From Marinihelvus fidelis (GTDB taxonomy: Bacteria > Pseudomonadota > Gammaproteobacteria > Xanthomonadales > SZUA-36), in the NCBI RefSeq assembly GCF_008725655.1, contig NZ_VYXP01000005.1, forward strand, positions 401,422 through 465,421: 64,000 nt of DNA, in the 5' to 3' direction. Of this stretch, positions 1 to 9,400 are shown piece after piece. The translations under genes were made by a program, and so were the position numbers. The first letter of the stretch is position 1; each line of letters opens with the position of its first letter. The notes under the pieces were generated by a model. It saw only the letters and a list, made by a program, of their open reading frames with translations, had not been told where the DNA came from and did no database searches.

Positions 1-31
1 CCGGGCCCCGGATGGGGCGGAGCTTGGCCAT

Positions 32-65
32 AAAAAAACCCCGCCTTGAGGGCGGGGTTTTTTTT
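32..65. terminator. Rho-independent terminator downstream of groEL
   Basis: A 7-bp GC stem (CCCCGCC at 39-45 with GGCGGGG at 51-57, loop TTGAG) is flanked by seven A on the left and eight T on the right, so it can end transcription from either side. It lies about 60 bp past the groEL stop and is the likely end of the groESL transcript. Confidence 0.9.
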
Positions 66-81
66 GAACGTTGGGAACGCT

Positions 82-107
82 GGGGTCAGAGTCGCGACTC
101 TGACCCC
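82..107. repeat. REP-like perfect palindrome, half-site GGGGTCAGAGTC
   Basis: This is a perfect 26-bp palindrome made of GGGGTCAGAGTC, a central GC, and the complementary half. The same half-site forms a 24-bp palindrome at 48641-48664. Short palindromes of this kind are typical of intergenic REP-like repeats. No transposase of the RAYT class is in the window. Confidence 0.75.
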
Positions 108-126
108 GGGGTTGCCAGGGGCTGGC

Positions 127-2110
<1,984 letters not shown>

Positions 2111-2227
2111 CTGGGTTAACTCCCTAAACAAGTTTTTGAATGAAATCTCGGCGAACCCGGTCGCGCCGGGCCCGCCTGAACCTGTGTTGCATCGCGCTTT
2201 TTCAACGCGTAAGCAACCTGCACCATC

Positions 2228-2256
2228 ACGTGGGGCTGTGGACAATTCATTTCAAG
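2228..2256 (-). promoter_or_regulatory. Sigma-32 (RpoH) heat-shock promoter for groESL
   Basis: Reading the minus strand, CTTGAAA (2256-2250) is followed after 14 nt by CCCCACGT (2235-2228). The RpoH consensus is CTTGAAA, about 13-15 nt, CCCCATNT, so the match is close. The element lies about 120 nt upstream of the groES start. No CIRCE repeat for HrcA was found here. Confidence 0.8.
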
Positions 2257-2373
2257 GGCAATGGGGGCAACAAATTTCGGCGGCCCGCGAAAGAAAATCT
2301 GTAACCAAACGCGCGCTGCTGCGTATAGAGTCATGAACGCCGGACAAACACGAGATAAAAGGCCGCGGTAAGG

Positions 2374-2859
2374 ATGAGCAGGGAGTACCAGAAATGGGTG
2401 CGTGAGCACCAGGACCAGGCATGGTCACTGGCGCGCTACCTGCTCAAGGACGCGGCCGAGGCCGAGGACGCGGTGCAGGACGCTTTCATCAAGCTCTGGA
2501 ACCACCGCGAGGCCATCGACCCGGAACGGGTGAAGCCCTGGCTGATGAAGGTCACGCGCAACACCTGCCTGGACCGGCTGCGCCGGCGCAAGCCGGAGGA
2601 CGAGGTGGCCGACGAACATGTCGTCGAACACCAGGGCCCGGCGGCCGGCGCCGAGCGCGGTGAGCTGGGGCGGTGGCTGAAGAAGGCCATCGAGGGCCTG
2701 AAGGAGCCGTATCGCTCGCTGGTGATCCTGAGGGATATCCAGCAGCACAGTTACGACGAAGTGGCACGGGCCACGGAATTGAGCCTGTCGCAGGTGAAGG
2801 TTTACCTGCACCGGGCCAGGAAGCAGCTGCGGGAGCAGCTGGCGGAGGTCAGACCATGA
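2374..2859 (+). CDS. ECF-type RNA polymerase sigma-70 factor
   Basis: This 161-residue protein is an extracytoplasmic-function sigma factor. Region 2 spans about residues 10-75, with the promoter-melting helix DAVQDAFIKLWNHRE, and region 4 spans about 105-155, ending in the helix-turn-helix LSLSQVKVYLHRARKQLRE. A short low-complexity linker joins them. It is expected to direct RNA polymerase to a small envelope-stress regulon. The ATG has only a weak AAGG close upstream. Its stop overlaps the next start (ATGA), which fixes the anti-sigma partner. It is divergent from groES. Its own target genes cannot be told from this window. Confidence 0.93.
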   Translation: MSREYQKWVREHQDQAWSLARYLLKDAAEAEDAVQDAFIKLWNHREAIDPERVKPWLMKVTRNTCLDRLRRRKPEDEVADEHVVEHQGPAAGAERGELGRWLKKAIEGLKEPYRSLVILRDIQQHSYDEVARATELSLSQVKVYLHRARKQLREQLAEVRP

Positions 2860-3380
2860 ATGACATGGACCGATATGAACTGCAGATCAACGCGCTGGTG
2901 GACGGCGAACTGGACGAGGCCGAAGCCGCCGCGCTGAAGGCCGAGGCCGAGCGCGACCCGGCGCTGGCGAAGGCCATCATCGAGGCCTACGAGCTGCGCC
3001 AGCTGATGGCGTCGCTGCCGGACGAGCCGGCACCGCGGTCGCTGCGGCGCAAGCTGAAGGCGGTGCCGCGCGAACAGAAGGCGCTGGCGAAACCGGCCAG
3101 CTTCGGCCCGCGGTGGGCCATGGGCATGGGGCTGGCGGCGGTGCCGCTGGCCGTGATGCTGGTGGTCACGCAGCTGGGCCCGAAAGAACCATCGGCCGCC
3201 GAACTGGCGCAGGCCGAACGTGACCTGGTCGTGGCAATGGGGTACCTGCAGAAGGTCACCCGGGCCGCGAACCGGGAAATTGAAGACTCCATCGGTGACG
3301 GTTTCAGCCGGCCGGTGACTGAAGAAACCGTGCGGGCCGTGGCGGCGCCGTTCGACCTGGATAAGGAGCAAGACGCATGA
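2856..3380 (+). CDS. Membrane-bound anti-sigma factor
   Basis: The 174-residue protein begins MNDMDRYELQINALVDGELD, followed by a short helical sigma-binding region. This is the layout of anti-sigma factors, although no HxxxCxxC zinc-binding motif is present. One membrane segment lies near residues 85-108 (GMGLAAVPLAVMLVVTQLG), and the remaining roughly 65 residues would be periplasmic. The start at 2856 overlaps the sigma stop, and the gene's own stop overlaps the next ORF, so it is translationally coupled on both sides. A longer frame upstream is the shadow of the sigma gene. Function is inferred from family layout and position. Confidence 0.85.
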   Translation: MNDMDRYELQINALVDGELDEAEAAALKAEAERDPALAKAIIEAYELRQLMASLPDEPAPRSLRRKLKAVPREQKALAKPASFGPRWAMGMGLAAVPLAVMLVVTQLGPKEPSAAELAQAERDLVVAMGYLQKVTRAANREIEDSIGDGFSRPVTEETVRAVAAPFDLDKEQDA

Positions 3381-3925
3381 AAACGTGGGGACTGAAAATG
3401 AAACAGAGCTGGGCCGGCAAGGCCCTGGTGACCCTGGCGGTGCTGGTGCTGAGCGCACCCGCCGCGGCCCAGGAAGACGCCCTGAAGGACCTGCCGGGCT
3501 ATGTCGATTTCGGCGAGCTGCAGAGCTTTTATGGCGAACCCAAGGTGATGATCAATATTGGCGGCATGCTGCTCAGCTTCATGACCGCGGCCACCAAGGA
3601 CGACCCGGAGGCCACCGAACTGCTGAACGGCCTGAAGGGCATCCGCGTGAACGTGTTCGAGACCGGCGGCGAGCTGGCCCCGGCCATGGACCAGCTGCAG
3701 CAGGTGAAGAACCTGCTGGCTGGCCAGAACTGGGAGCCCATCGTGCAGGTGAACGAGGACGACGAGCAGGTGCAGATCTTCATGAAGGCCGATGGCGAGG
3801 GCATGCAGGGCCTGACGGTGATGGCCGTCAACGCCGAGGAAGCCGTGTTCGTCAATATCCTGGGCCAGATCGATCCCGAAAAGATCGGCGAGGTCATGGA
3901 AAAGTTCGACGTCGAAATCGACTGA
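3377..3925 (+). CDS. Exported DUF4252 protein (first copy)
   Basis: This 182-residue protein has a Sec signal peptide (about residues 1-32, ending APAAAQ) and then one DUF4252 domain. An internal Met at codon 8 could also be the start. The family has no known biochemical role and often sits beside ECF sigma/anti-sigma pairs. The mature part is acidic and carries the motif INIGGMLLSFM. The first codons overlap the anti-sigma stop. The next gene is a diverged paralog with the same motif order, so the operon carries a pair. It may be output or sensor of the sigma system. Confidence 0.85.
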   Translation: MKTWGLKMKQSWAGKALVTLAVLVLSAPAAAQEDALKDLPGYVDFGELQSFYGEPKVMINIGGMLLSFMTAATKDDPEATELLNGLKGIRVNVFETGGELAPAMDQLQQVKNLLAGQNWEPIVQVNEDDEQVQIFMKADGEGMQGLTVMAVNAEEAVFVNILGQIDPEKIGEVMEKFDVEID

Positions 3926-3941
3926 CTGGAGGAGCGCGGAC

Positions 3942-4490
3942 ATGCCTGATCGCAAACTGGTTTTCCACGGCGTCGCCGCCATCGCCCTGGCCGTGGTACT
4001 GAGCGCCTGCGGCATCACCGCGCCGCGCAGTAACGATGGCTACGCCAACCTCGACTCGCTGGGCATTGCCGACACCGATCGCGTGATGTCCCTGTCCATC
4101 GGCCCCGGCCTGCTGCATTTTGCGGCCGGGTTCATGGACGACGAGCCGGAGACCCAGGCCATGATGCGTAGCCTGGACGGCGTGCGGGTGCGGATTTACG
4201 AGATCGACGGCGACCTGGACCGCGTCAACGGCCGCATGGCGCGGATGAGCGAGAAGCTGGTCGACGACGGCTGGGAACCGGTGGCCGTGGTGGCCGAGGA
4301 TGGCGAGCGCACCTGGATGATGGTCAAGGGCTCGGAATCGCGCATCGACGGCCTGACCGTGATCAGCTCGGACGGCGTTGAGGCCGTGGTGGTGAACGTC
4401 ATGGGGAACCTGAAGCCGGAGCTGTTCACCGACACCATGGTGGCGCTGGACGTGCCGGCCCCCGAAGTGCAGGTGGCTGCCCTCCCCTGA
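3942..4490 (+). CDS. DUF4252 lipoprotein (second copy)
   Basis: A 182-residue paralog of the preceding protein. Here the N-terminus is a lipoprotein signal with lipobox LSAC (Cys at residue 23), so this copy would be lipid-anchored while the first is soluble. It shares the order MSLSIGPGLLHFAAGFM, then DGVRVRIYEIDGD, then the closing VMGNLKPELFTDTMVALDV. GGAG stands about 10 nt before the ATG. It is 16 bp from its partner and in the same operon. The function of DUF4252 is unknown. Confidence 0.85.
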   Translation: MPDRKLVFHGVAAIALAVVLSACGITAPRSNDGYANLDSLGIADTDRVMSLSIGPGLLHFAAGFMDDEPETQAMMRSLDGVRVRIYEIDGDLDRVNGRMARMSEKLVDDGWEPVAVVAEDGERTWMMVKGSESRIDGLTVISSDGVEAVVVNVMGNLKPELFTDTMVALDVPAPEVQVAALP

Positions 4491-4518
4491 GCCCGCCCTC
4501 CCCTGATATGATCGCGCC

Positions 4519-4974
4519 ATGGCATACCGACCATGGCAATCCCTCCTGATCGTTGTACTGGCCGCCTGGACCCTGGCGGCTTGTGCGTCCCAGCCGGTCC
4601 ACACCGTCGAGCTGAACGGCGAGCGCTTCGAAGTCGAACTGGCGCTGGATCGCGAATCGCAGATGCGCGGGCTGATGTTCCGCGATGAGATGGCCGACAA
4701 CCACGGCATGCTGTTCATATTCCCGGGCGAGGCGCCCCGCAGTTTCTGGATGCGCAACACCCGCATTCCGCTGGACATTTTCTACTTTGATGCCGAGCTG
4801 GCGCTGGTCAGCGTGGCGGAAAACGCCCGCCCCTGCGTGGTACAGGACTGCCCGGGCTACCCCAGCACCGGCCCCGCGCAGTACGTGCTGGAACTGAACG
4901 CAGGCAAGGCCCGCGCGCTGGGCGCAAAGCCCGGCGATGTGCTGGTGCTGCATTTCGACCCGCAATCGCCCTGA
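4519..4974 (+). CDS. DUF192 family lipoprotein
   Basis: This 151-residue protein has a lipobox LAAC with Cys at residue 22, then a single DUF192 domain. The conserved core is MRGLMFRDEM, then GMLFIFPG, then SFWMRNTRIPLDIFYFD. DUF192 proteins are small beta-rich envelope proteins whose activity is not established. It follows the DUF4252 pair after 28 bp and may be cotranscribed with the sigma operon, although that link is weaker than the stop-start overlaps before it. Confidence 0.88.
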   Translation: MAYRPWQSLLIVVLAAWTLAACASQPVHTVELNGERFEVELALDRESQMRGLMFRDEMADNHGMLFIFPGEAPRSFWMRNTRIPLDIFYFDAELALVSVAENARPCVVQDCPGYPSTGPAQYVLELNAGKARALGAKPGDVLVLHFDPQSP

Positions 4975-5101
4975 TTTTACGGGCCTTTAACTGCACGGCC
5001 CGCGGCTATCATGTAGACTCGATTCACGAATTCCCGAACGAGGTTCGGCGCGGCCGTTTTTCTTCGGGGGGGTAAACGTCAGCAAGAGGAGGAACCTGAC
5101 A

Positions 5102-5431
5102 TTGGCTGGTAAATTCGTGTGTTCCAAGAGTAAAGATGGCCAGGAGTTTTTCGTCCTGAAAGCGACCAACGGCCAGACCATTCTTCAGAGTGAGCGGTAC
5201 AAGACCCGCAAGTCCTGCGCCAACGGCATCGAGTCCGTGCGCAAGAACTCGCAGGACCCGAACCGCTTCGAGTGCCGCACCGCCAAAGATGGCCGCACGT
5301 ACTTCGTGCTCAAGGCCGCCAATGGCCAGGAAATCGGCCGCAGCCAGATGTACAAGTCGGCCAGCGGTTGCTCCAACGGCATGAAGTCGGTCGCCACCAA
5401 CGCGCCTGACGCGACGGTTGTCGAAGCCTGA
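5102..5431 (+). CDS. UPF0339 (YegP-like, DUF1508) protein
   Basis: The 109-residue protein holds two tandem DUF1508 repeats of about 48 residues, each with the pattern F-x-C-x-x-x-K-D-G-x-x-(F/Y)-F-V-L-K-A-x-N-G-Q. The start is a TTG with a strong AGAGGAGG nine bases before it, and no better ATG exists. Homologs such as E. coli YegP are small soluble proteins of unclear role. A rho-independent terminator follows directly, so it is probably a single-gene unit. Confidence 0.9.
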   Translation: MAGKFVCSKSKDGQEFFVLKATNGQTILQSERYKTRKSCANGIESVRKNSQDPNRFECRTAKDGRTYFVLKAANGQEIGRSQMYKSASGCSNGMKSVATNAPDATVVEA

Positions 5432-5450
5432 ACGGCCCGCGACATCACCG

Positions 5451-5478
5451 AAAAAGCGGGCTTGATGCCCGCTTTTTT
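5451..5478 (+). terminator. Rho-independent terminator after the YegP-like gene
   Basis: The stem GCGGGC (5456-5461) pairs with GCCCGC (5467-5472) around the loop TTGAT, with five A before and six T after. It ends about 45 bp past the stop codon. Confidence 0.9.
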
Positions 5479-5498
5479 GTTTCCGGGGTTTAAACAAC

Positions 5499-6251
5499 AT
5501 GACCGACGCCTCCACCCTGCGCGTGCTGCAGGTCACCGATTGCCATGTCTCGGCCCGCGCCGGCACGGACTACCGTGGCCTGGACGCGCGGCTTGAGTTC
5601 GAGCGCCTGCTGCCCGCGGCCCATGACTGGGCCCCCGACCTGGTGCTGCTGACCGGTGACGTGGCCGAGGACGGCAGTGCCGAAGCCTGTGCCTGGGTGG
5701 CCGAACGGCTGGTGGGGCTGGGCGTACCGGTGCTGGCCACGCCAGGCAACCATGACCTCGACGCCGTCATCGCCGCGCAGTTCCCGCTGTCGGCGACGGC
5801 ATCGCCGCTGGTGCATGACCGGGGTGACTGGCGGCTGGTGCTGTTGAACAGCGCCCGCCCGGGCAAGATCGACGGACACCTGGGCGACGATGACCTGCAG
5901 ACGCTGGCGGGGGCACTGGATGAGTGGACCGGCCACGCGCTGGTGGCCTTGCATCACCAGCCGCTGGACGTGGGCAGCCCGTGGATCGACCGCTACCCGT
6001 TGCAGGCGCCGGAAAACCTGTGGCGCGTGCTGGACGGGTCCTGCTGCCGGGTGGTGTGCTGGGGCCACGTGCACCAGGCCTTCGAGGCGCGGGTGGGCCA
6101 GGTGCGTGCGCTTTCGGGGCCCTCAACGGCGGCCAACAGCCTGCCGGGTAGGGAAAAGTTCACGTTGGACCCGGCCGGGCCGGCCTGCCGTGGACTGGTG
6201 TTGCGCCGGGATGGCGCGGTGGAGTCGGAAATCCTGCGCGCGGGGACCTAG
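5499..6251 (+). CDS. CpdA/Icc-like metallophosphoesterase (predicted cyclic-nucleotide phosphodiesterase)
   Basis: The 250-residue protein carries the full calcineurin-like metallophosphatase motif set: TDCH near residue 13, GDVAEDG near 53, GNHD near 86, HHQP near 152 and GHVHQ near 190. These coordinate two metal ions. Length and motif spacing fit the Icc/CpdA group that hydrolyses 3',5'-cAMP, but the substrate cannot be proven from sequence. Signal peptide is absent, so it is cytoplasmic. It sits just after a terminator, so it has its own promoter. It ends four bases from the convergent rubredoxin gene. Confidence 0.82.
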   Translation: MTDASTLRVLQVTDCHVSARAGTDYRGLDARLEFERLLPAAHDWAPDLVLLTGDVAEDGSAEACAWVAERLVGLGVPVLATPGNHDLDAVIAAQFPLSATASPLVHDRGDWRLVLLNSARPGKIDGHLGDDDLQTLAGALDEWTGHALVALHHQPLDVGSPWIDRYPLQAPENLWRVLDGSCCRVVCWGHVHQAFEARVGQVRALSGPSTAANSLPGREKFTLDPAGPACRGLVLRRDGAVESEILRAGT

Positions 6252-6255
6252 GCGC

Positions 6256-6435
6256 TCAGATCTCCACCATCTCGAAGTCTTCCTTGCCGGCGCCGCAGTC
6301 GGGGCAGAGCCAGAACTCGGGCACGTCTTCCCAGCGGGTGCCCGGCGCCAGGCCCTCTTCGGGTGCGCCTTTCTGCTCATCGTAAATCCAGCCGCAGATG
6401 ATGCACATCCAGACCTTGTAGTCGTCGTCCGCCAT
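6256..6435 (-). CDS. Rubredoxin
   Basis: This 59-residue protein begins [20 protein letters not shown]. It has the two CxxCG knuckles, CIICG at residues 11-15 and CPDCG at 44-48, that bind one iron. Between them lie the conserved G-x-x-W-E-D-V-P and F-W stretches. Rubredoxins shuttle single electrons in the cytoplasm. The gene is divergent from hemL, and rubredoxin genes often lie beside hemL in gammaproteobacteria. It converges on the phosphodiesterase gene, with four bases between the stops. It was found by reading the strand directly because it is so short. Confidence 0.93.
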   Translation of the reverse strand: MADDDYKVWMCIICGWIYDEQKGAPEEGLAPGTRWEDVPEFWLCPDCGAGKEDFEMVEI

Positions 6436-6533
6436 GGTTTCGCCGTCCCGAAAAAGGGGCGTAGTGTGCCATGCCCGGGCGCGAAACCCAATGGCGGTTG
6501 CGACCGGCCGCGGCAGGCCGGAAAATGGCGCCC

Positions 6534-7814
6534 ATGACGACCAACTCAGAATTGCTGGCGCGCGCTCGCGTGCACATTCCCGGCGGGGTGAACTCCCCGG
6601 TACGGGCCTTTAACGGTGTCGGCGGTGAGCCGCTGTTCATCGAGCGTGCCGAGGGCTCGCGCATCTACGATGTCAGTGGCCGCGGCTACATCGACTATGT
6701 CGGCTCCTGGGGGCCGATGATCGCCGGCCACGCGCACCCCGATATCCTGGCGGCGGTGAAACAGGCGGCCGAGCGCGGCCTGAGCTTCGGCGCACCCGCA
6801 CCGGGCGAGGTGACCATGGCCGAAAAGCTGTGCGAACTGGTTCCGGCCATGGACATGGTCCGCATGGTCAATTCCGGCACCGAGGCGACGATGAGCGCCG
6901 TGCGCCTGGCGCGCGCCGCCACCGGCCGCGACCGCATCATCAAGTTCGAGGGCTGCTATCACGGCCATGCCGACTCGTTCCTGGTGAAGGCCGGCAGCGG
7001 CGCCCTGACCCTGGGCGTGCCCACCTCGCCCGGCGTGCCGGCGGTGCTGGCAGACCTGACGCTGACCCTGCCCTTCAACGATGCCGAGGCCGTTCGCCAG
7101 TGCCTGGAAGCCAACGTCGGCGAAGTGGCGGCGATCATCGTCGAGCCGGTTGCGGGCAACATGAACTGCATCCCGCCAGCGGAGGGCTACCTGCAGGCCC
7201 TGCGGCGCCTGTGCGACGAGCACGGCACCCTGCTGATTTTCGACGAGGTCATGACCGGCTTCCGCGTGGCGCTGGGCGGCGCGCAGTCGCTGTACGACGT
7301 GGTGCCGGACCTGTCCACTTTCGGCAAGGTCATCGGCGGCGGCATGCCGGTGGGCGCCTTCGGCGGCAAGCGCGAGTACATGGAACAGGTCGCCCCCACG
7401 GGCCCGGTCTACCAGGCCGGCACGCTGTCCGGCAACCCGGTGGCCATGGCCGCAGGCCTGGCCAACCTGGACCTGATCTCACGCCCGGGTTTCTACGAAG
7501 ACCTGGAAGCCAAGACCACGATGCTGGTCGACGGCCTGCGCGACGCGGCCCAGGCCGCCGGCGTGCCCATGGCCTTCAGCCAGGTGGGCGGCATGTTCGG
7601 CCTGTTCTTCACCGAGGCCACCGAGGTGACCTGTTTCGACGAAGTGATGGCCTGCGACACCGAACGCTTCAAGACCCTGTTCCACGGCCTGCTCGACGCC
7701 GGCGTCTACCTGGCGCCATCGGCCTTCGAGGCTGGCTTCGTGTCCAGCGCGCATACCGAAGACGATATCCGCGAAACGGTGGCCGCTGCGGCGGATGTGC
7801 TGAAGACCTTCTGA
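6534..7814 (+). CDS. hemL: Glutamate-1-semialdehyde 2,1-aminomutase
   Basis: This PLP enzyme converts glutamate-1-semialdehyde to 5-aminolevulinate, the entry to haem biosynthesis by the C5 route. From the ATG at 6534 it is 426 residues, the usual length. Visible marks are [12 protein letters not shown] at the N-terminus, the catalytic Lys in [18 protein letters not shown] near residue 265, and [10 protein letters not shown]. In-frame ATG codons at 6471 and 6525 are possible starts, but [11 protein letters not shown] matches the family better. It is transcribed away from rubredoxin and converges with the toxin gene three bases past its stop. Confidence 0.95.
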   Translation: MTTNSELLARARVHIPGGVNSPVRAFNGVGGEPLFIERAEGSRIYDVSGRGYIDYVGSWGPMIAGHAHPDILAAVKQAAERGLSFGAPAPGEVTMAEKLCELVPAMDMVRMVNSGTEATMSAVRLARAATGRDRIIKFEGCYHGHADSFLVKAGSGALTLGVPTSPGVPAVLADLTLTLPFNDAEAVRQCLEANVGEVAAIIVEPVAGNMNCIPPAEGYLQALRRLCDEHGTLLIFDEVMTGFRVALGGAQSLYDVVPDLSTFGKVIGGGMPVGAFGGKREYMEQVAPTGPVYQAGTLSGNPVAMAAGLANLDLISRPGFYEDLEAKTTMLVDGLRDAAQAAGVPMAFSQVGGMFGLFFTEATEVTCFDEVMACDTERFKTLFHGLLDAGVYLAPSAFEAGFVSSAHTEDDIRETVAAAADVLKTF

Positions 7815-7817
7815 CGA

Positions 7818-8111
7818 TCAGAACGGGTAGTCGAGTTCGTGCTGGTGGCGAATCGCCAGCACTCGGACTTCTTCGGCGTGGGGCCGGAACCGGTACAGCG
7901 CGATATACCCACTCTGCCCGTAAGAGATGACCAGTTCCCGAAGCCCGTGCTCGCGCTCGTGACCGATCAGGGGATGGGCGCCGAGCAGGTCGACGGCTGA
8001 GCGAATGGCCGCTGCGGCCCTGGTGGCGGCGCCGGGGTTGTCATCTGCCAGGAAACTGATGCTACGTTGCAGGTGGGCAATGGCCCTGGCGGAATAGACT
8101 ACTTGCGCCAT
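7818..8111 (-). CDS. ParE-type toxin (RelE/ParE superfamily)
   Basis: The 97-residue protein has the ParE fold pattern: VYSARAIAHLQRSISFLADDNPGAA at the N-terminus and a C-terminal YIALYRF...VRVLAIRHQHELDY strand region. ParE toxins poison DNA gyrase, although other family members cleave mRNA. It lies downstream of, and overlaps by 13 bp, the antitoxin gene, the usual order for a type II pair. No frameshift is seen, so it is probably intact. Confidence 0.88.
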   Translation of the reverse strand: MAQVVYSARAIAHLQRSISFLADDNPGAATRAAAAIRSAVDLLGAHPLIGHEREHGLRELVISYGQSGYIALYRFRPHAEEVRVLAIRHQHELDYPF

Positions 8112-8380
8112 GCCCTGGGCGGCTTGGCATGCTCTCCGGCGGCCAGTTGGTCAAGCCAGGCGTGCACGTCATCGGCGCGATAGACCTCGCCGGTGCGTTC
8201 GATGTCAGCGTCAGCGGCCAGCGCCTCTTCGACGAAGTCACGCATTTTCTCCTCGTGCGCCGTCAGGCGTTCAACTGCTTCGATAATAAAGCCGTGGGTG
8301 GAACGCCCGGTGCGCCCGGCCAGTTCGATAACCCTGGCCTTCAGTTCGGGCGCCAGCTTAATGGTGGTTGTTGAGGCCAT
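8099..8380 (-). CDS. ParD-like ribbon-helix-helix antitoxin
   Basis: The 93-residue protein starts MASTTTIKLAPELKARVIEL, a ribbon-helix-helix DNA-binding domain, followed by RTGRSTHGFIIEAVERLTAHEEK. The rest is a charged toxin-binding tail. A longer frame begins 17 codons upstream, but MASTTTIKL is the typical antitoxin start and has AGGG just before it. Such antitoxins bind their own promoter, so the pair is likely autoregulated. It is the first gene of the two-gene operon. Confidence 0.88.
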   Translation of the reverse strand: MASTTTIKLAPELKARVIELAGRTGRSTHGFIIEAVERLTAHEEKMRDFVEEALAADADIERTGEVYRADDVHAWLDQLAAGEHAKPPRAWRK

Positions 8381-8466
8381 GACCCTGCCGCGTGTTGAGG
8401 AGGTGACTATAAAGTAGCACCTGTCCGGCATGGATGCCAGATCGCCCCGTTGCTGGCCACCACGTT

Positions 8467-9288
<822 letters not shown>

Positions 9289-9400
9289 GTCGATGGGTCT
9301 CCAGGCTGGCGACGCGCGGGCCATCGCGCGGGTGCTGACGTATCATAACCGACCCGGCGCGCGGCGCTGACCGCCCGCCCGATACACACCGGAGCATGCC

